Below are positions 60,135 through 64,000 of a stretch of 64,000 bases of DNA, piece after piece. Position 1 is the first letter of the stretch. Every line of letters begins with the position of its first letter. The stretch spans positions 620,001 through 684,000 of the forward strand of contig CAVVGE010000019.1 of NCBI GenBank assembly GCA_963747735.1. Direction: 5' to 3'. Below the pieces are notes generated by a model, which did no database searches, had not been told where the DNA came from, and was given only the letters and a program-made list of their open reading frames with translations. The position numbers and the translations under genes are program-made. Origin of the DNA: AP-15 sp963747735 (GTDB lineage: Bacteria > Pseudomonadota > Alphaproteobacteria > ATCC43930 > CGMCC-115725).

Positions 60135-61181
60135 CTACCCGCAGGCTACGGCATAGACGTCGCGCACGCCTTCGGGGAGCCGATGCTCGCGCCAGCTGCG
60201 TCCTCCGTCTTGGGTCCCGAACACCTGGCCAAAGCGCGAGACGCTATAGACTTGGCTCGAGTCGCGCGGGTGCAAGGCCACGCCCATCATCGTCGCCTCG
60301 GCCTTGACGCCGTGGTCGAAGCGCTTCCAGGTTTCGCCGACATCGTCCGAGCGATAGATCGAGCCGTCGGTGCTGCGCGCGGCCGGGCTGAGACACGCAT
60401 AGATGACCTTTGGGTCATGCGGCGAGACGCGGATATCGCGGCCGTAGGTCAAGGGCGAGAACCGGCCGATCTCCATGTCCTTCCAGGTCTGGCCCTTGTC
60501 GCCGCTGCGGAAGAGGCCCATGCGGTTCGCCAGAAACACCGTGCCGGGGGCGGCGGCGCTGCAGGCGAGCGCATGGCCGTCGAGCATGCCCTCGATCTCG
60601 GTCTGGCTGCCGATGCGGCTCCGATATTTCGGCTGCTCGCAAAACCGGATCAGATCGGCGGTGCAATCCTCCCAGCTCTCGCCGCCGTTTTTGCTCCTCA
60701 TCGTGCCATTGGCTTCGAGCGTCGCGTAAACCTCGTCGGGCGCGTTCGGGTCGACGTCGAGCCGCATGACGCGGCAGGCAAAGCCCATGATGACCCGGTC
60801 GGGCAGGTCCGGATCGGCAGTCTTGCGCCAGCTGTCGCCGCCGTCGTCGCTGCGGTAGACCGCGGGCGGGGTGGCCCCGGCATAAACGATGCGCGGGTTT
60901 TTCGGATGCAGGCAAACCGACCAGATGTCGGCGTCCTCGGGCAGGTTGAGGCGCTGCCAATGCGCGCCGCGGTTGCTGCTGCGATAGGCGCCCTTGGTGG
61001 TGCCGATATAGACGGTGTCGAGGTTCTCCGGATGCACCGTGATCGCGTGCACCTCGGTCCCCTCCGGCAGGCCGTTCGTCAGATGCTCCCACTTATCGTC
61101 GCCCACGGTCTGGCGGAAGACGCCGCCCAGGGTCCCGCCCATCGACCGCGCGGCACCGGCGTAAACAGAAGTCGCCGCCAT
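60135..61181 (-). CDS. BNR/sialidase-like beta-propeller repeat protein
   Basis: The 348-residue product starts MAATSVYAGAARSMGGTLGG behind GGAGGAAA. It is a series of repeats of 'SDDGGxSWxK' type: RSSNRGAHWQRL, RSDDGGDSWRKTAD, RSKNGGESWEDC, RSGDKGQTWKDM, RSDDVGETWKRF and GTQDGGRSWREH, alternating with LHPKNPRIVYAG-type segments. This is the glycosyl hydrolase/Vps10-like propeller, often without known catalysis. No signal peptide. Function unknown. Confidence 0.85.
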   Translation of the reverse strand: MAATSVYAGAARSMGGTLGGVFRQTVGDDKWEHLTNGLPEGTEVHAITVHPENLDTVYIGTTKGAYRSSNRGAHWQRLNLPEDADIWSVCLHPKNPRIVYAGATPPAVYRSDDGGDSWRKTADPDLPDRVIMGFACRVMRLDVDPNAPDEVYATLEANGTMRSKNGGESWEDCTADLIRFCEQPKYRSRIGSQTEIEGMLDGHALACSAAAPGTVFLANRMGLFRSGDKGQTWKDMEIGRFSPLTYGRDIRVSPHDPKVIYACLSPAARSTDGSIYRSDDVGETWKRFDHGVKAEATMMGVALHPRDSSQVYSVSRFGQVFGTQDGGRSWREHRLPEGVRDVYAVACG

Positions 61182-61332
61182 CGATTTCCTCCTCGGCTGC
61201 ATTGCGGGCGCGATCATACGCTTGTATTGGAGCGCGGCACAAAGCTTTAGCGGCTGCGCCCTCATTCCCTCCCTCGCTGGCGCGGAGGGCTGGGATGGGG
61301 TCGCCCGGAACGAACAGCGACGGAGCGATTGA

Positions 61333-62333
61333 ATGGCAGATGCGGTCACGGCGCGGCGCAGGCTGGGCCACGACGGCCCGGAAATCTCGGCATTGGGGCT
61401 CGGCTGCATGTCGCTGTCGGGGGTGTACGGCAAGAGCGACGAAACCGCCGGGGTGGAGCTGATCCGGCGCGCGATCGATCTCGGCGTCGATCATTTCGAC
61501 AGCTCGGACGCCTATGGCTGGGGCCAGAACGAGGAATTGCTCGGCCGCGCCTTGCAGGGCCGGCGCGACAGGGTCGTGATCGCGACCAAGTTCGGCCAGA
61601 CCCGGCGACCGGGCGGCGCCAACGGCGTCGATGGCAGCCCGGCCTATATCGCCGAGGCCTGCGAGGCGAGCCTGAAACGGCTCGGCGTCGATACGATCGA
61701 CCTTTATTACCAGCATCGGGTCGATCCGGCGGTGCCGGTCGAGGAGACGGTCGGGGCGATGGCGCGGCTCGTCGAAGCGGGCAAGGTGCGCTATCTCGGG
61801 CTCTGCGAGGCACGGCCCGAGCGCATCCGCCGCGCGCATGCAACCCATCCGATCAGCCGCGGTGCAGATGCGAGTATTCGCTGCTCTACCGTGAGGAAGC
61901 GACCGAGACGCGGCAATTGACCCGCGACCTCGGCATCGCGCTTTTCGCCTATGCCCCGCTCGGCCGCAGCCTCCTCGCCGGGGTCGTCCCCGATCTCGGC
62001 CATCTCGATCCCGGTGACACCCGCGACCGGCACCCGCGCTTTGCCGGCGACAATTTTGCGAAGAACCGCGCGCTCGTCGAAAAGATCGAGGCGATCGCCA
62101 AGGAGAAAGGCTGCACCCCGGCGCAGCTCTGCCTCGCCTGGCTAATGGCGCAGGGACCGGACGTGATCCCGATCCCCGGCACCAAGCAGACCGCCCGCCT
62201 CGAAGAAAATCTCGGCGCCCTCACAGTCCACCTGAGCCCGGCCGACATCGACAGCATCTCCGCCGCAATCCCGCCCGGCGCCGCGGCCGGCACCCGCTAC
62301 CCCGAAGGCGGCATGCGCGGGGTGTACATCTGA
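61333..62333 (+). pseudogene. Aldo/keto reductase, frameshifted
   Basis: About 333 codons. The first part has the family motifs GLGCMSLSGVYG, DHFDSSDAYGWGQNEELLG (Asp and Tyr of the tetrad), IATKFGQ (Lys) and LYYQHRVDP (His). After THPIS near 61855 the frame breaks. The continuation EYSLLYREEATETRQLTRDL, FAYAPLGRSLLAG and PIPGTKQTARLEEN lies two bases out of frame and ends at 62333. Two extra C residues within about 15 bases (near 61858 and 61871) would restore ISAVQMEYS. Both halves look conserved and unselected decay is not evident. Confidence 0.8.
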
Positions 62334-62834
62334 AGCGGCGCCATGGGCTTTTCAGCGTCTGCCCCGTCCTCCGCGTGCGGCGGGTGTGTGCACATCAGAA
62401 TAGCCGCACGCTACTGGCTGCAGAGCTGATGATCTTCAAGGAAGTAGGGATGATGAACGCGCACTTTCATCTTAGGGCCGCAGGCGCGTTATAGTCGCGG
62501 TCATCTCGGCCCGGATCGGGCGCCGCAAGCAGCTGCGAAGGGGGTTAAATTATCGGGGGCAAATCGGGCCAGCCGGCCGGTATGGCCGGGGCGGGTGGTG
62601 CTACGGTAGACGCGACGGCGAACATGCCGCAACTGGGCCAAGCTGCATGTTGAGGGGCTGGCCGTAAGTCCCGACGCCGGCATAGCCTACACGGCGCTTT
62701 TACGGGTGAGTTCTGAGCCTATCTTGTGGTAAACGTAATCCCTTGATCTGGAACGGCCAAGTCGGTTTATCGAATGTTTTGACTTATGCACCGGCAGAGT
62801 TGGAGCCGAAGAGACGCATAACGAGAAGAAGAAA
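62334..62834. other. Intergenic stretch without recognisable gene
   Basis: About 500 bases between the aldo/keto reductase and the terminator hairpin. Short open frames occur on both strands but none has a ribosome-binding site or a recognisable product. Confidence 0.6.
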
Positions 62835-62866
62835 CTGGATCGGAGATGGGATGATCTCCGATCCAG
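62835..62866 (-). terminator. Rho-independent-like terminator of the SnoaL-like gene
   Basis: CTGGATCGGAGAT and ATCTCCGATCCAG form a perfect 13-bp stem with a six-base loop. On the minus strand it is followed by TTTCTTCTTCTC and lies 14 bases after the SnoaL-like stop codon. Confidence 0.75.
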
Positions 62867-62879
62867 CCCTCGTCCCCCG

Positions 62880-63329
62880 TCAGGCCGCTTTTAAGATGCG
62901 AAGCTGCGTGAGCGCGGTGACGCCGTCATCGAGGCCGACTTCCTCGGCGATCATGCGGTTCTCGACGCGCAGCACGGTCGTTCCCGTAAAATGCATCTTC
63001 CGACCGGATGCCGCCGGCAGTGAGCCGACGAGAAAATCGCTGAACGCCGGCCCGGTGTGAGTGCCGCCCCCTTCCCATCGGCCGACGACATAGTCGCCCT
63101 CGGCGATGAGATCGGCCGCACCCCAGAATTTGAGGTCGGGGAATGCGGCGCGGAAATCGAGCATGAAATTCCGCACGCTCTCGCGACCCCGACGCGGCAC
63201 ATGCAGTGAATACTGGAGCAGCATGTCGGGTGCTGCGAGTTCATCGATGATCTGCGGGTTCCACGGATTACCCCAGAACCCCTCGAACCAGCGCCCGACG
63301 AGGGTCTTGTTCTCCTGTTCGCGTGACAT
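62880..63329 (-). CDS. SnoaL-like polyketide cyclase-family protein
   Basis: The ATG at 63329 (MSREQENKTLVGRWFEGFWG) has AGGAGA upstream and gives 149 residues. The pattern VRNFMLDFRAAFPDLKFWG, ADLIAEGDYVVGRWEGGGTH, TGTTVLRVENRMIAEEVGLD is that of SnoaL-like/ester cyclase proteins (NTF2-like cone fold). Members are enzymes or binding proteins; role unknown. A hairpin terminator follows. Confidence 0.85.
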   Translation of the reverse strand: MSREQENKTLVGRWFEGFWGNPWNPQIIDELAAPDMLLQYSLHVPRRGRESVRNFMLDFRAAFPDLKFWGAADLIAEGDYVVGRWEGGGTHTGPAFSDFLVGSLPAASGRKMHFTGTTVLRVENRMIAEEVGLDDGVTALTQLRILKAA

Positions 63330-63772
63330 CTTGGTCTCTCCTGGTGTGGGGGGAGCGTTCTCGCCACCGTCCAAAAGCCGGGCAAGTTCGGGACGCAGCC
63401 CATCGCCTCGGCACGCCGCAATCGCATGAAGAGGGCCAAGGTTGGTGAGCATTAATCGAACTCCCGGTGAGTGAGCCGCTGTCGCTCTCGACCTGGACAC
63501 CACTACGCCCCGGGCCGGGTGGCCTTATATCCGTTTCTTGCTTTTTGATTCCTCCCGCTGGTTGCGGGAACACCTTTGGTCTCACGAACCGGCCCTCATC
63601 GCGCCATAGGCACGAGTCCGATAAGCGTTAGGAGCGATTCCGAAATTGTTGATTAATCCAACATTCCTGCCCGTCGCGTCGAAAATCGCCGTCGCTCTCC
63701 AACTCCCGCTGCTTCCCTCTCGCGCGCTCAATGGGTCGTCGTTTTCGGCTGCGGAGTGTTTTGACCGGTAGG
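63330..63772. other. Intergenic region without clear gene
   Basis: The frame of the SnoaL-like gene is open upstream and includes LTNLGPLHAIAACRG and LRPELARLLDGGEN, which faintly recall an ankyrin repeat. No complete repeat or start is visible. Other open frames here lack support. Confidence 0.45.
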
Positions 63773-64000
63773 TTACGGCTCTTTCCTTTCCGATGTCGTT
63801 TCGGGGCGGACAACACGGGCCGACCTCCTGGACAGGAATTTGTTCCTCATCAAATAATCTATAGCATGCCAACTCTGCGCAGTTGCGCGTCGAAACTCGT
63901 CGATCTGCTCTCGCGTCAGCGGCTTGCCCTCTTCTAAGGGTAGCCGACTCTGAATCGTCACTATTCTCATTAAGTCATCTATAACTTCCGGATGTATTGG
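63773..64000 (-). CDS. C-terminal part of a hypothetical protein (partial at window edge)
   Basis: The minus-strand frame is open from the right edge to a TAA at 63773-63775, giving 75 residues: PIHPEVIDDLMRIVTIQSRL, then EQIDEFRRATAQSWHAIDYL and a basic tail. Composition looks coding and codon use is more A/T-rich than in most neighbours. An internal ATG at 63970 could alternatively start a 65-residue protein. Family not recognised. Confidence 0.5.
   Translation of the reverse strand, partial: PIHPEVIDDLMRIVTIQSRLPLEEGKPLTREQIDEFRRATAQSWHAIDYLMRNKFLSRRSARVVRPETTSERKEP

Noticed and set aside
63330..63503. N-terminal ankyrin-like extension of the SnoaL-like protein
   Set aside because: Only a faint match to one repeat, and a well-placed ribosome-binding site supports the start at 63329.
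63582..63872. 96-codon minus-strand frame near the right edge
   Set aside because: Overlaps the better-supported partial CDS (63773-64000), lacks a clear ribosome-binding site, and shows no recognisable family.

Overview
The window is high-GC alphaproteobacterial DNA, probably from a Rhodospirillales- or Hyphomicrobiales-like lineage; genus cannot be told from the sequence alone. The main evidence is the translation/transcription supercluster on the minus strand, which has the alphaproteobacterial order, including adk between secY and rpsM, tRNA-Tyr and tRNA-Gly ahead of tuf, and tRNA-Trp between tuf and secE. Orphan PF04392-type binding proteins and small intergenic palindromic repeats of the kind common in this class also fit.

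Layout. 1-4.25 kb (mostly plus): the end of a Gln/Tyr/Gly/His-rich low-complexity protein, purC, a threonine-synthase-like gene, a divergent GNAT acetyltransferase, and a ribbon-helix-helix/RelE-ParE toxin-antitoxin pair whose stop overlaps that of rplQ. 4.25-22.5 kb (minus; transcription runs from high to low coordinates): str operon (rpsL, rpsG, fusA, tuf), S10 operon (rpsJ to rpsQ), spc operon (rplN to secY, adk) and alpha operon (rpsM, rpsK, rpoA, rplQ). 23-27.5 kb: a four-gene sugar-type ABC importer lying between rpoC and rpsL, genes that are usually close together. It is bordered by repeat-like DNA and the C-terminal remnant of an RTX-type protein. 28.5-42.4 kb: tRNA-Tyr, tRNA-Gly, tuf (second copy), a colicin-E3-like RNase toxin gene with a putative immunity gene, tRNA-Trp, secE, nusG, rplK, rplA, rplJ, rplL, rpoB, rpoC.

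42.5-64 kb is a mixed accessory/metabolic region on both strands: rlmB, an enolase-superfamily dehydratase, a broken small gene, a hybrid histidine kinase divergent from an amidohydrolase, an HtrA-like lipoprotein protease, rpsU, small proteins, a Sel1-repeat protein, groEL behind a groES reduced to 49 codons, two tandem TauD-type dioxygenases (one frameshifted), an orphan ABC substrate-binding protein, a small exported protein, a fumarylacetoacetase-family hydrolase, a BNR/sialidase-like repeat protein, a frameshifted aldo/keto reductase and a SnoaL-like protein.

Three things stand out. First, a stand-alone colicin-E3-type rRNase domain lies inside the translation cluster between tuf and tRNA-Trp; its putative immunity ORF has no stop codon before the tRNA gene. 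A second toxin module (RHH/RelE-ParE) abuts the other end of the ribosomal cluster. Second, single-base frameshifts are visible in five genes, including the normally essential rplO and rplR, which points first to consensus-sequence errors and must be resolved before any biological reading. Third, the groEL here is preceded by a GroES that keeps the mobile loop but lacks its C-terminal half.
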